A stretch of 64,000 nucleotides of DNA from Pollutimonas sp035515055 (GCA_035515055.1 DATJBV010000068.1:41186-105185); one strand, 5' to 3'. Shown: positions 36,917-45,851, numbered from the stretch's first letter. A program made the numbers and translations. The notes: generated from the letters alone by a model not told the origin.

Positions 36917-37917
36917 CAGACGTACTCGTCATTACCAAGGCTGCCCAGCGTGAACTGACCCGCTTCGGCGAGCTTGCGCGCCACTTCCACAATGACTTTT
37001 TGCTCTTCCTCGACCTTGGACATACGTACCGGGCCTTGCGCGTCCAGATCGTCGCGCAGCATTTCGGCGGCACGGTTGGACATGTTCTTGAAGAACTTGT
37101 CGCGCAGCTCTTCGGGTGCGCCTTTCAGGGCGATGGTCAGCGACGCGGTGTCGACTTCCTTCAGGATCAGCTGGATAGCCGTGTCTTCGATATCGGCCAG
37201 GTTCTCGAAGACGAACATCTCGTCGACGATGCGCTGCGCCAAGTCGGCGTCCAGCGCCCGCAGGCTGGCGACAACCGCTTCCTCTTCCGTGGAATTCATG
37301 TAATTCAGTATTTCGGCGGCCGTGCGCACGCCGCCCATCTTGCTGCGCTTGGCGCCCTGGCCGGATAGCATGTCGTTCAGCACATCGGTAAGCTCATGCA
37401 AGGCGGCGGGCTGCACGCCGCCAAAGGTTGCAATGCGCAGCATGACATCGTTGCGCAGGCGTTCGTTCAGCAAGGCCAGCACCGCCGAGGCTCGATCCCG
37501 TTCAAGATGAACAAGAATGGTGGCGATGATTTGGGGATGCTCGTCGGCAATAAGTTCGGCCACGCTGTTGGCTTCAAGCCAATTCAACGCGTCGATGCCA
37601 TTGCCCGCTTCGCCCCCTTCGAGAATGTCTTCGATGAGCCCGGCGGCGCGGTCGTTGCCCAGAGCCTTGTTCAACACCGACCGTATGTATTCGTCGGACC
37701 CGAGAGTGACGGCCATGAATTGGTCGGCTTCCTGGCGGAACTCTTCCAGGACGCCGTCGACATCGGCGCGCGTGACTTGTTTCAGGTTGGCCATGGCGGC
37801 GCCCACCAATTGCACTTCGCGGGCCGTAAGGTATTTAAAGACTTCGGCGGCGGCGTCTTCGCCCAGCGACATCATGAGGATGGCGCAGCGGTCCATGTTG
37901 ATATCAGCGGTTGCCAT
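36916..37917 (-). CDS. fliG: Flagellar motor switch protein FliG
   Basis: A 333-residue C-ring protein that contacts the stator and generates torque. The N-terminal domain binds the C-terminus of FliF, the middle domain carries EHPQIIATILVHLERDRAS, and the C-terminal domain has the charged torque helix region (MFVFENLADIEDTAIQLIL, then RDKFFKNMSNRAAEML). Length equals that of Salmonella FliG (331). It overlaps fliF by 14 bases. Confidence 0.97.
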   Translation of the reverse strand: MATADINMDRCAILMMSLGEDAAAEVFKYLTAREVQLVGAAMANLKQVTRADVDGVLEEFRQEADQFMAVTLGSDEYIRSVLNKALGNDRAAGLIEDILEGGEAGNGIDALNWLEANSVAELIADEHPQIIATILVHLERDRASAVLALLNERLRNDVMLRIATFGGVQPAALHELTDVLNDMLSGQGAKRSKMGGVRTAAEILNYMNSTEEEAVVASLRALDADLAQRIVDEMFVFENLADIEDTAIQLILKEVDTASLTIALKGAPEELRDKFFKNMSNRAAEMLRDDLDAQGPVRMSKVEEEQKVIVEVARKLAEAGQFTLGSLGNDEYV

Positions 37918-39583
37918 TTTTTTCCATCCATGAACGCATCACCATAGCGACGGCGCGCGGGTCCTTTTGAGCCATGGTTCGGGCCGTATTCAAGTTGTCT
38001 TCGTAGCGGTTGATTTCCGACGCACGCCGCTCCGCCGCCGCCTTCATTTCCTGCTTGGACGCAAGTTCGGCGGCTTCGGCGGCGGTTTCCTCGCGGACTT
38101 CCACCGCGCTGTCGCGCATAGGCTTGATAAGCTTGCGCCACACCAGGACTATGAGCAGGGCGATCAACAGGTACTTCAGCAGTTCGAGCGCGTAGTCCCA
38201 GTAAACCGGATTTTTCCAGATAGCGGGCGTGGGCGGCGTGTCGTCGCTGAAGGCGCTGTTGATGACGCTGAGGGTGTCGCCGCGTTCGCCCGAATAGCCC
38301 ATGGCTTGCTTGACCAGGTCGTTTAGTTTGTCCAGTTCTTCAGGCGGCAGGGGCTGCAGTTCGCCATCGACCGCGCGGTGGTTGACCACCACTGCCACGG
38401 ACAGGCGTTGAAGCTTGCCCAAGGGATCCTTGATGTGGCTGATCGTGCGGTCCACCTCGTAGTTGATGGTCGCATCGTTGCGGCTATTGCCTATGCCTTG
38501 TAGCGTCGTGGTGCCGGCGGGTGGCGCGACGAGGTTGTTTTGCGCAGCGTTTGCGCCTGCCGCCGGAGCGGCATTAGCGGCGGCGCCTGGCGCCGGTGGC
38601 GCTGGCGTAATGATGGGAGCAACCGGGTTCAACGGCGGTTGATTGGTCAAGGCGCCCGGGATGCCCTCGGGCGGCAAGACGCCGTTTTGTACCGATGCGC
38701 TGGTCTGTTCGCTGCGCACGGCGCCTTCGCCTGGGGTTTGGTTCGGACGATACACTTCCGAGGTTTGCTCGCGCTGGGAGAAGTCGACGGTGGCGCTTAC
38801 CTGCGCACGCACGTTGCCCGAACCGAGCAGGGGATTGAGCAAGGTAAGAATGCGTTGAACCGTGCGTGCTTCAATGTCGTCGATTAAATTGCGCCTGGCG
38901 CTGTCGGCCCCGGCCTCGCCCGTGGGCGATGTAAGCAGCCGCCCATTCTGGTCGACGACCGATACCTTGTCGGACGTGAGATTCGGTACGCTGGAGGACA
39001 CCAGCCACGTAATGGCGGCGACTTGCGCATCGCTCAGGCTGCGGCCCGGGTACAAGGTGAGCAATACTGACGCCGTAGGTGCCTGGCGATCGCGCACAAA
39101 CAAGGTTTCGCGGGGAATGGCCAAGTGCAGGCGGGCGCTTTGGACGGCATGCAGGGCCTGAATGGAACTGACGAGTTCGCCTTCCAGGGCACGCTGGTAG
39201 TTGATTTGTTCGGTGAACTGGCTGGCGCCAAAACGGGTTTGGTCCAGGAGTTCGAAGCCTGCTTCGCCGCTGCGTGGAAGGCCTTGTTGCGCCAATTGCA
39301 GCCGTGCCTCGTGCACTTTGTCGGCTGGCACCAATATGGCGTTTCCCTGCTCCGAGAACTGGTAGGGCACATTCATTTGCGTCAGTGACGCAACAATAGC
39401 GCCGCCATCGCGATCTTCAAGATTCGAAAACAAGACCTTGTAGTCGGGCTGACGCGTCCATAGCAGCAAGACTGCCACGACCGCGATGATGGCAGCCGCA
39501 ATCCCGATTTGTATGGGTTTGGACCAGGTGCTTATTTTGGCGAGCGCGGGAAACCGCGCCAACAATTCCGCCGTTTGGCTCAT
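37904..39583 (-). CDS. fliF: Flagellar MS-ring protein FliF
   Basis: A 559-residue membrane protein that forms the MS ring, the platform on which the basal body starts. It has two membrane helices (about 26-44 and 465-482), ring-building motifs in between (PDYKVLFSNLEDRDGGAIV, PTASVLLTLYPGR, VSVVDQNGRLLT) and a Pro/Ala/Asn-rich disordered loop (about 285-350). The C-terminal tail (RAMAQKDPRAVAMVMRSWM-type) binds FliG. It is the first gene of the fliFGHIJK run. Confidence 0.97.
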   Translation of the reverse strand: MSQTAELLARFPALAKISTWSKPIQIGIAAAIIAVVAVLLLWTRQPDYKVLFSNLEDRDGGAIVASLTQMNVPYQFSEQGNAILVPADKVHEARLQLAQQGLPRSGEAGFELLDQTRFGASQFTEQINYQRALEGELVSSIQALHAVQSARLHLAIPRETLFVRDRQAPTASVLLTLYPGRSLSDAQVAAITWLVSSSVPNLTSDKVSVVDQNGRLLTSPTGEAGADSARRNLIDDIEARTVQRILTLLNPLLGSGNVRAQVSATVDFSQREQTSEVYRPNQTPGEGAVRSEQTSASVQNGVLPPEGIPGALTNQPPLNPVAPIITPAPPAPGAAANAAPAAGANAAQNNLVAPPAGTTTLQGIGNSRNDATINYEVDRTISHIKDPLGKLQRLSVAVVVNHRAVDGELQPLPPEELDKLNDLVKQAMGYSGERGDTLSVINSAFSDDTPPTPAIWKNPVYWDYALELLKYLLIALLIVLVWRKLIKPMRDSAVEVREETAAEAAELASKQEMKAAAERRASEINRYEDNLNTARTMAQKDPRAVAMVMRSWMEKNGNR

Positions 39584-39918
39584 TGACGGCCTCTATTACT
39601 GCGATAGTTCTGGCGTGATGAGGACGTCAAGCTGTAAGTTGGCAAGGTGTACATGCGGCACGACAAGAATAAGGGAGTCTGGATTATTGCCTGTAATGAA
39701 TCACAGGCAAGCGTCGAAAAACACGGCTTTTGGGTGTTATTTAGCTCTTATGAAGGGCGTTATGCCGTCTTCGCCGCCAACGTTGGGGCAGAGGGACTAT
39801 AGTCGGTCGGCCACCGTCTGGTATTGCCGGAAAAGACCGGTGTTTTGGCAGTTGATGGAACGCTTATGCGGGATGCGGAGGCGCTAAAGTAGGCCTCGTG
39901 ATAAATCCGGGTGCCCTC
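39584..39918. other. Intergenic region between divergent fliF and fliE, containing a dyad
   Basis: A 335-base gap between the divergent starts. It has no credible gene: the short open frames have neither ribosome-binding sites nor conserved sequence. It presumably carries the promoters of both flagellar operons. No sigma-28 or sigma-54 element was recognised. A strong inverted repeat lies at 39687-39710. Confidence 0.7.
39687..39710. promoter_or_regulatory. 24-bp inverted repeat in the fliF-fliE divergent region
   Basis: Perfect 8-base arms TTGCCTGT and ACAGGCAA, with the centre AATGAATC partly continuing the symmetry; 10 of 12 base pairs are dyadic. There is no adjacent U-run, so a protein-binding site is more likely than a terminator. 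The regulator is unknown. Confidence 0.5.
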
Positions 39919-40251
39919 ATGGCTATATCCAACATTTCCGCAATAGAAAACATGCTTAGCCAGATGCGCGCCGTGGCCCAGGCCGCGTCGTCGCCGTCCA
40001 TGGGCGCTCAAAACAATGTGCCCGATTCCGGCGGTTTCGCCGCTGAACTGTCGCGTTCGCTAGGGCGCGTGGCTGAAGCGCAGAACGCATCGGCTGCTCA
40101 GGCGCGTGCCTTTCAAATGGGCGATCCTGGCGTTTCGCTTAATGATGTCATGATCGACATGCAGAAAGCCAGTATCGGCTTTCAGGCCAGTATGCAGGTG
40201 CGCAACCGCCTGGTTGCCGCGTACCAGGAAATTGCCAGCATGGCGGTCTAA
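39919..40251 (+). CDS. fliE: Flagellar hook-basal body complex protein FliE
   Basis: A 110-residue protein that joins the MS ring to the rod. ATG 39919 (MAISNISAIENML) gives the family N-terminus; an upstream GTG at 39898 would add seven residues. The C-terminal SLNDVMIDMQKASIGFQASMQVRNRLVAAYQEI is diagnostic. It is transcribed divergently from fliF and overlaps the convergent FlhB-like gene by four bases. Confidence 0.95.
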   Translation: MAISNISAIENMLSQMRAVAQAASSPSMGAQNNVPDSGGFAAELSRSLGRVAEAQNASAAQARAFQMGDPGVSLNDVMIDMQKASIGFQASMQVRNRLVAAYQEIASMAV

Positions 40252-40550
40252 TCCGCCAGCAGTTCGTCGCCCTTGCCGCCTTCCAGCGCATACAGCCACG
40301 CCAGCAGTTCGGCAATGGCCACATAAAGCTGGGGTGGAATGTGGGCATCAAGATCTATTTGCATCAACAGGCCCACAAGTTCTGGGGACTCGTGCACATA
40401 TAGTCCGTTTTCCTTGGCTGTGCGGATGATGGTCTCGGCCAGCGTGCCGTAACCCTTCGCAACCACGCGCGGCGCTGCGTCCCCTTTATCGTATGTGACG
40501 GCGACGGCCACCGGCCGGCCATCGCGAGGTCCTTGCGTAGCCGACGTCAC
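40248..40550 (-). CDS. FlhB C-terminal-domain-like protein (FhlB/YlqH type)
   Basis: A 100-residue soluble protein homologous to the cytoplasmic C-terminal domain of FlhB: AVAVTYDKGDAAPRVVAKG, ENGLYVHESPELVGLLM and IPPQLYVAIAELLAWLYAL. It lacks the NPTH autocleavage site and membrane helices. It may stand in for, or compete with, the cleaved FlhB tail in export switching. The start is a GTG overlapping the stop of the FliK-like gene (GTGA), so the two are translationally coupled. Confidence 0.88.
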   Translation of the reverse strand: MTSATQGPRDGRPVAVAVTYDKGDAAPRVVAKGYGTLAETIIRTAKENGLYVHESPELVGLLMQIDLDAHIPPQLYVAIAELLAWLYALEGGKGDELLAD

Positions 40551-41944
40551 GGCATATCCTGATCATGGGCGGCGGCGATGGCGGCGGCAAAATTGTCTTG
40601 CGCAATATTGAGCTGACTCATTTGCAGCCCGCGAGCCGAGAACCGGCTGCGCAAGGCGTCCGCATGTTCGCCAAGCAGGCCGGCGGATTCAGGCGCAATC
40701 AGCTGCATGACAACGGCTTGCCCGGCTAGAGTTATTCTGGCCTGCACCTCGCCGAGCACCGGCAAATGCAGCGTGATGCGCGTCGCCCAATGATCGGTGT
40801 CCAACGGTAGATCGGTGTCGTCGGGCGTGGGTTCGCGTCGGCTGACTTCCCAATCCATAGGGGTGTCTGGCCATGCTTCGCCGCGCCAAGCAAAGGTTTG
40901 GTTGGCGAGTACTTCCAGCTGCTGGCGGACAAGCAGGTGGGTTTGCGGGTCGAGTCCGGGCATGGGCAGGCCGGCATTGCCCGGTGCGGCGGAACCTGAC
41001 GAAGATGCTCCCGACGTCGTGGCTGCGGACGCATGACCGCTCTGGGCTGTAGTGCTGGTGTTTGTCGCTGGGTTGCCCGATTGCCCATCAGCAGCCTGAG
41101 GGGCCGGGGTATTTGCCGGAGCTGTAGAGGTTGCGGGGTGGCCGGGCTGGGCGGCGTTGGGCGGAGCGGTGTTAGCGGGGCCAGCGGCCGTGCGGCTGCT
41201 CTGCGCTTGGGGTTCCTGTAGAAGCTGGGTCAGGCTTTGCTTGCCCGTCGTCAAATTAGCCAGATGGGACTCGTAAAACATGCCGCTGCTTTGTAGCGCT
41301 TGTGACAACGCTTGCGCCAACTGACCCGCAATACCGCCACCTGCCTGAGAAAGTGCTCCGGTACCGGTAGCGGCTGCAGTGGCGGAGGCACCGGGGTTGG
41401 ACCCAGCCGCGGCGAACGCGGTTTGTTGCGCTCGGCTAGCCATTACAGGCGAATCCGCGCGGCTGCTATTGACCACCGCAGTATTTGCGCCGCTAGCAAT
41501 GCGCGCGCCGGCGGGTTCCCGTGCTTGGCCGGTCAACAAGGGCGTCTTTCCCTGGACCGCTGTTTGATCGGGATACTTGGCCAATAGTGCGAGTATGGTT
41601 TTTGCGGCATGACCCAGCACAGTCGGCGCGGACCGCGTCGTGGCGGTATCGGGCGCATTTCGCGCGGCTAATAATGCTGCCATGCGCGCGTCCAGCCGGG
41701 CGCGCTCGACGCCGGGGCGTCCTTGCTGTTCTGCCTGGCTAGTGGCGCGGTCAATGGCGTCGCGCGCATGGCGTCGTGTTGGGTTTTGTGTGGCATCCGG
41801 GCGCTCGGGATGGCCTGGCTGGCTGACCGCATCGGGGCGGGCGCCAGACACCACATTAGCCTGTTGCGATAGCGTCGTGCCTAGTACCGAATCGAGCCGG
41901 TGCACCAACAGGGTGCCAAGGGCTGAAGGGCCGCCGATGCTCAT
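40547..41944 (-). CDS. FliK-like flagellar hook-length control domain protein
   Basis: A 465-residue protein of low-complexity composition (Ala/Thr/Ser/Gly/Gln-rich, about 120-330) with a C-terminal domain resembling the Flg_hook domain of FliK: WATRITLHLPVLGEVQARITLAGQAVVMQL and LRSRFSARGLQMSQLNIAQ. Bona fide fliK is at 32825, so this is a second member. Its stop overlaps an FlhB-C-like gene, suggesting a FliK/FlhB-C paralogue pair. The function has not been demonstrated as far as I know; a part in a substrate switch is an inference. Confidence 0.8.
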   Translation of the reverse strand: MSIGGPSALGTLLVHRLDSVLGTTLSQQANVVSGARPDAVSQPGHPERPDATQNPTRRHARDAIDRATSQAEQQGRPGVERARLDARMAALLAARNAPDTATTRSAPTVLGHAAKTILALLAKYPDQTAVQGKTPLLTGQAREPAGARIASGANTAVVNSSRADSPVMASRAQQTAFAAAGSNPGASATAAATGTGALSQAGGGIAGQLAQALSQALQSSGMFYESHLANLTTGKQSLTQLLQEPQAQSSRTAAGPANTAPPNAAQPGHPATSTAPANTPAPQAADGQSGNPATNTSTTAQSGHASAATTSGASSSGSAAPGNAGLPMPGLDPQTHLLVRQQLEVLANQTFAWRGEAWPDTPMDWEVSRREPTPDDTDLPLDTDHWATRITLHLPVLGEVQARITLAGQAVVMQLIAPESAGLLGEHADALRSRFSARGLQMSQLNIAQDNFAAAIAAAHDQDMP

Positions 41945-42271
41945 TTATGTAGCGTTACGCGTATAAGCCTGAAGAACGGTTTGCTGACGCTTCATATTGC
42001 CCAGCAATTGTCCCAGGCGATTGAGTTCCGGCGTCGCAAGCATGCGAATATTGGCGTCGTCGTCGAGGATCTTGACCAGCAGGCTGCGGCGCGCCATGCG
42101 GTCTTCTTGACTAAGCGTGTTGTTGTTGCGCAAGGATTCAACGGCGTCTTGATATTGCGTGCTTAGCTCGACCACGCTGTCCCATCGGCTTGCGCGCGCT
42201 TCAACCAGCATACGGTTGGAGATGCAGGCAATGGCTTCGTACTGACGCAGAATAGACTGTGTATGGCTCAT
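41945..42271 (-). CDS. fliT: Flagellar export chaperone FliT
   Basis: A 108-residue helical protein matching FliT, the chaperone of the filament cap FliD. Typical segments are ILRQYEAIACISNRMLVEARASRWD and the C-terminal LNRLGQLLGNMKRQQTVLQAY. I use ATG 42271 (MSHTQ) rather than the upstream TTG at 42283. It precedes the FliK-like gene by a single base. Confidence 0.88.
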   Translation of the reverse strand: MSHTQSILRQYEAIACISNRMLVEARASRWDSVVELSTQYQDAVESLRNNNTLSQEDRMARRSLLVKILDDDANIRMLATPELNRLGQLLGNMKRQQTVLQAYTRNAT

Positions 42272-42395
42272 GGGTAATATCAAAAAACGAGTCGCAAAAG
42301 GAGAGTGCCGGGTCGATGACGCGTAGAAGTATGGGTATGGTCAAGGATAGATCGGTAACTGCAAAAAAACCATGGGTAACGCAGGGTAGAAATGA

Positions 42396-42839
42396 TTAGG
42401 CCATTTGGCGGTCATCAGTTTCAGTTTTGACTGGGTCTACCGCCGCTCGCCAGGCGCTTCCAATGTCGACTAATAAACGTTCGGCCAGGTCGAGTTTTTC
42501 CGCATCGACATTCAAGTTGGCCAGCAACAAGTTGCGTATGATGAGCTCATAGGTGGCAACCAGGTTGGTGGCCAATTCGCCGCCGGCCTTCAGGTCGACG
42601 CTGGCTTTCAGGCCTGAATCCACAATGTCGATGGCCTTCGATATGGCCATGCCACGGCCTTCCAGGTTGCCGCTTTCCATGTGCAGGCGTGCTTTCATGA
42701 TGGCCGCTTGGGCGCCATTGAATAGCAGCGTGATCAGGTGTTCGGGCGACGCGCTTAGAACTTCGGTCTCCAGACCGATCTTTGCGTAAGCCTGAATTGA
42801 GTGCTGGCGACGCGGACCGCGTACAGTGGAATAAGTCAT
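42396..42839 (-). CDS. fliS: Flagellin export chaperone FliS
   Basis: A 147-residue helical chaperone that holds flagellin monomers and docks on FlhA. The start AIQAYAKIGLETEVLSASPEHLI-type region is diagnostic (YAKIGLETEV, PEHLITLLFNGAQAAI), as is NLVATYELIIRNLLLANLN. It abuts the fliD stop with a one-base overlap. Confidence 0.95.
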   Translation of the reverse strand: MTYSTVRGPRRQHSIQAYAKIGLETEVLSASPEHLITLLFNGAQAAIMKARLHMESGNLEGRGMAISKAIDIVDSGLKASVDLKAGGELATNLVATYELIIRNLLLANLNVDAEKLDLAERLLVDIGSAWRAAVDPVKTETDDRQMA

Positions 42840-44272
42840 TACTTTTCGTTCAGGTTGCCCAGCATGGAGAGTTGCTGGGTCAGGTAAGAGCTGACGGAAT
42901 TCATTTGCGCGACCATGGCGTCCATTGCGCTGAACTGCTTGCGATAGCCTTCCATTTTGGCGTCGATTCGCGCGAACGTTGCGGTGTATTGCTTGTTCAA
43001 ATCCTTAAGACTGGTCGTCATGCTGTCGTCGGCGGAGCGCAATAGTCCATCGCTTTTTATGAAGACATCGGCTGCCGCGCCCAGCTTCTTGCTGATGCCG
43101 TTTTCGCCGGCGAACAGTTTCTGCACGTCGATCATATTGTCTTTCAAGGCGGCGGAAAGCTTGGTGTTGTCGATCTTGAGCGTGCCGTCTTTTGGGTCGG
43201 TCGTAATGCCCATTTGCGACAGCGAGCGAACAGCGCCTGTGGCGTCTGCCACATTGAGGGCATTGCGTATTTGGTTTTGGATATTGCGCGTCAGGCTGTC
43301 ACCCGTCAGTGCGCTGCCTTTCTGTGCGTCGACGTTGTATGAGGTTAGCGTCTTTATAATCCCTTGAAGCGTATTGTAGGCAGATACAAACGAGCTGACC
43401 GCCGTGCTGGTCACCGAGTCGTCCTTGGAGACGGTCAAGGCGTCGGTGGCGTAATCGTCTTTGCCGTCGAGATCAACATCGCCTAAGTTGGCGTGCGTCT
43501 TGGCCAACATAAGCGTTACACCTTCAATGGCGTCTTTTACTGTATTCGTCTGGCTAATGATTTCGATGCCGTTGATCGCGATCGTGGCGTTTTTTGCACC
43601 TGTTTCTATAAGAGCATTGGTCCCGCTGTTAAAACCGATCTTGGCATCCAGGCTTGAATATGCAACCGGATCGTCGAATTTAGTGACTTTGATACTTTCG
43701 ACTGCCGCGTCTGTACCTGTTCCCTTGGCGGTGAACATTAGATAAGACTGAGGCGGATCGCCTCCGTCGTTGATGAGCGTGGCAGTTATTCCTAGGCTGG
43801 AGTCGCCGTTGACGGCTTTTACTATGCCTTCCAGCGATGTATCTGCCTCGTCTAGCGTAATAGTAGTGGCGTCGGCGCCTTTAAGCTTGATCTCGATATT
43901 GACCTTGCCTTCAGCCAACGTTGCGGTCCGGCTGGGCTGGGCTGACGTTCGTAGCGTTTGCGAGCTGGCAAGCTGTTTCACGGAAATGTTGTAGCTGCCG
44001 CCAACTGCGCTGGTGGAGGCTATCGAGGTAAAGGCGTCGCCCGTGGCGCTGGTTTTCAACGCGCCAAAGGCTTCGGCTTTACCCAGGGCATCCGACGCAT
44101 TCTTCAGCGCTTCCACCGAGCTTTTGATCGTACCGTATGCCGATACGCGGCTCTCAATGGTTTTCACCTTGGACTGAATAAGCGCCAGGCTTTGGTTTTC
44201 CGCAGTGCGCAGATTTTCCAGCAGTTCTTCCAATGGAAGACCGGAACCGATGCCGATAGATGAAATAGCCAT
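42839..44272 (-). CDS. fliD: Flagellar filament cap protein FliD (HAP2)
   Basis: A 477-residue cap protein that folds flagellin at the filament tip. I use ATG 44272 (MAISSIGIGSGLPLEELL), because GGAG lies eight bases upstream; the frame extends four codons to a TTG. The N-terminal coil (IESRVSAYGTIKSSVEALKNA), the central IAINGIEIISQTNTVKDAIEGV and the C-terminal coiled coil ending YLTQQLSMLGNLNEK match the family. A weak sigma-28-like sequence lies upstream at 44328. Confidence 0.96.
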   Translation of the reverse strand: MAISSIGIGSGLPLEELLENLRTAENQSLALIQSKVKTIESRVSAYGTIKSSVEALKNASDALGKAEAFGALKTSATGDAFTSIASTSAVGGSYNISVKQLASSQTLRTSAQPSRTATLAEGKVNIEIKLKGADATTITLDEADTSLEGIVKAVNGDSSLGITATLINDGGDPPQSYLMFTAKGTGTDAAVESIKVTKFDDPVAYSSLDAKIGFNSGTNALIETGAKNATIAINGIEIISQTNTVKDAIEGVTLMLAKTHANLGDVDLDGKDDYATDALTVSKDDSVTSTAVSSFVSAYNTLQGIIKTLTSYNVDAQKGSALTGDSLTRNIQNQIRNALNVADATGAVRSLSQMGITTDPKDGTLKIDNTKLSAALKDNMIDVQKLFAGENGISKKLGAAADVFIKSDGLLRSADDSMTTSLKDLNKQYTATFARIDAKMEGYRKQFSAMDAMVAQMNSVSSYLTQQLSMLGNLNEK

Positions 44273-44327
44273 GATTAACTCCAAGTCCAGATAGTTTGCT
44301 GCAATTCAGTGAGATTCAATGCGGGTG

Positions 44328-44354
44328 TCAGCGGGCAGATGCGCAGGTTCTTTA
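44328..44354 (-). promoter_or_regulatory. Weak sigma-28-like element upstream of fliD
   Basis: Minus strand: TAAAGAAC, 11 bases, CCCGCTGA. The -35 core and spacing fit FliA promoters but the -10 matches only 5 of 8 positions. fliD may instead be read from the flaG promoter. Confidence 0.35.
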
Positions 44355-44389
44355 AGCAATTACCCTAGGTCGCGCAAAAGGCAACCCCG

Positions 44390-44788
44390 TCAAGCCTTGG
44401 TGTTGACCGCGTTTCCCTGCATTTGAACAATCATTTTCGCCACGCGTATAACGGCATCGCTGGGGACGGTGCGCAACACCTCGCCAGTGGCGCTATCTAT
44501 AATAGACACCACGACGCGGTTGGCATCGGGATCTACATCGAATCGCATGCCGGTGGCCCAGGCCTTCATATTGTTGTTGACATCTTCCAGTGCTTTTTCC
44601 AATGAATTCGGGCTGTCGGACGCCGCTTCCCTGTCTTGAGGCGCGGTGGTGGCGCTACCGGAGCCCGAGGCATTGCTGGCCGCTGTAACGTTGACCGCGG
44701 GTTCGGGGGGCGCGGCAGGGCGCTCCAGGTCGGTTGCCGGGCTACCGTAAGCAAGTGGTGCAGCGTTCGATCCTAAAGGGTTAAGCAT
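44390..44788 (-). CDS. flaG: FlaG family flagellar protein
   Basis: A 132-residue protein with a disordered Pro/Ala/Ser N-terminus and a C-terminal FlaG domain (about 60-130): ALEDVNNNMKAWATGMRFDVD, VVSIIDSATGEVLRTVPSDAVIRV. FlaG proteins influence filament length; the mechanism is unclear. AGGAG precedes the ATG. It is upstream of fliD on the same strand and has a strong sigma-28 promoter at 44866, which could serve flaG-fliD-fliS. Confidence 0.92.
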   Translation of the reverse strand: MLNPLGSNAAPLAYGSPATDLERPAAPPEPAVNVTAASNASGSGSATTAPQDREAASDSPNSLEKALEDVNNNMKAWATGMRFDVDPDANRVVVSIIDSATGEVLRTVPSDAVIRVAKMIVQMQGNAVNTKA

Positions 44789-44865
44789 TTTCCCGGCTCC
44801 TGGAAGTTATTGATGTGCAGCGCCGCGAACGCACAACTTCTACGTCAAGCGCATTATTGATGCAT

Positions 44866-44892
44866 ATAACGGCTGATTCAGTTAAATCTTTA
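44866..44892 (-). promoter_or_regulatory. Sigma-28 (FliA) promoter of flaG(-fliDS)
   Basis: Minus strand: TAAAGATT, 11 bases, GCCGTTAT. It matches TAAAGTTT at 7 of 8 and GCCGATAA at 6 of 8 positions, with correct spacing. It lies about 80 bases upstream of the flaG ATG, in the gap divergent to fliA. Confidence 0.8.
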
Positions 44893-45003
44893 ATCCGTGT
44901 CGACGGAAGGGCCAAGGCGGGAACCGTCAAGGGCGCAATATGGGAAACAGGCAACAGAACAGAGAGCTACTCGAATCAACGCCAATGCACAAAATACGTC
45001 ACA

Positions 45004-45804
45004 ATGGCCGGTCTGTATGTTGCCATTGTCTCCCGCATGCCTAGTTCCGAAGATTTACTAATCGGTCAGTACGCTCCTCTCGTTCGCCGCCTGGCGCTGC
45101 AGCTTGTTGCAAAGCTGCCCGCCAGCGTAGAACTCGACGACTTGATGCAGGCCGGCATGATGGGCCTGCTGGATGCCGTCCGAAGGTATCAACAAACGGC
45201 CGAAGCGCAGTTTGAAACCTATGCCGTCACCCGTATACGCGGCGCCATGCTGGACGAATTGCGGAGCCAAGATTGGCTGCCGCGCAGCGTGCGCAGCAAA
45301 GCCAAGACCATAGAGCAGGCCATCCGTCAGCTCAATCACCAGTTGTTGCGCGCCCCCACAGAAACAGAGATTGCCGCGGCGCTTGAAATGCCGCTGGCCG
45401 ACTATCAGGAACTGCTTGAAGAGGCTCGTGGGGTGCAGGTGATTCACTATGAAGATCTGTCGCGCAATGGGGACGACCTATCCCACCCTCTGGACCGCGC
45501 GCACAATCAAGGCACCGGCAGCGAACAGGCCGAGTGGGCAAATCCCCTGAATCAGCTAGTCTCTGATGGACTGCGCCGTGCCTTGGTCGACGCTATTGCA
45601 AACTTGCCGGAGCGCGAACAATTGTTGCTATCACTGCAATTCGAGCAAGACCTGAACCAGAAGGAGATTGGCGCCGTCATGGGGATCACCGAGGGCAGGG
45701 TGTCGCAATTGCGCTCGCAGGCGGTGGCCCGCATTCGCGCCACACTGGCTCAAGACAATTGGCACCAGACTCCAGGCGATGCAGATTTCCAAGCCTTATT
45801 GTAG
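45004..45804 (+). CDS. fliA: Flagellar sigma factor FliA (sigma-28)
   Basis: A 266-residue RNA polymerase sigma factor for late flagellar and chemotaxis genes. It has region 2 (ELDDLMQAGMMGLLDAVRRY, then RIRGAMLDELRSQDWLPRSVR), region 3 (PTETEIAAALEMPLADYQELL) and the region 4 helix-turn-helix (DLNQKEIGAVMGITEGRVSQL). The start is uncertain: ATG 45004 or ATG 45037 (255 residues) both fit, neither with a strong ribosome-binding site; the open frame continues to 44815 but that part is unlike FliA and overlaps the flaG promoter. FlgM (14202) is its inhibitor. Confidence 0.95.
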   Translation: MAGLYVAIVSRMPSSEDLLIGQYAPLVRRLALQLVAKLPASVELDDLMQAGMMGLLDAVRRYQQTAEAQFETYAVTRIRGAMLDELRSQDWLPRSVRSKAKTIEQAIRQLNHQLLRAPTETEIAAALEMPLADYQELLEEARGVQVIHYEDLSRNGDDLSHPLDRAHNQGTGSEQAEWANPLNQLVSDGLRRALVDAIANLPEREQLLLSLQFEQDLNQKEIGAVMGITEGRVSQLRSQAVARIRATLAQDNWHQTPGDADFQALL

Positions 45805-45823
45805 GGCGTCATTCGGCTTCGTG

Positions 45824-45851
45824 TTGCCTAGTCATTAAAGATATATATAAT
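45824..45851 (+). promoter_or_regulatory. Sigma-70-type promoter of the hemerythrin gene
   Basis: TTGCCT (45824-45829), 16 bases, TATAAT (45846-45851), a perfect -10. The -10 lies inside the inverted repeat at 45837-45861, so occupancy of that repeat would block RNA polymerase. Confidence 0.65.

Noticed and set aside
44815..45003. N-terminal extension of fliA by 63 codons
   Set aside because: The extension is unlike any FliA and covers the sigma-28 promoter of flaG; the sigma region begins after 45037.
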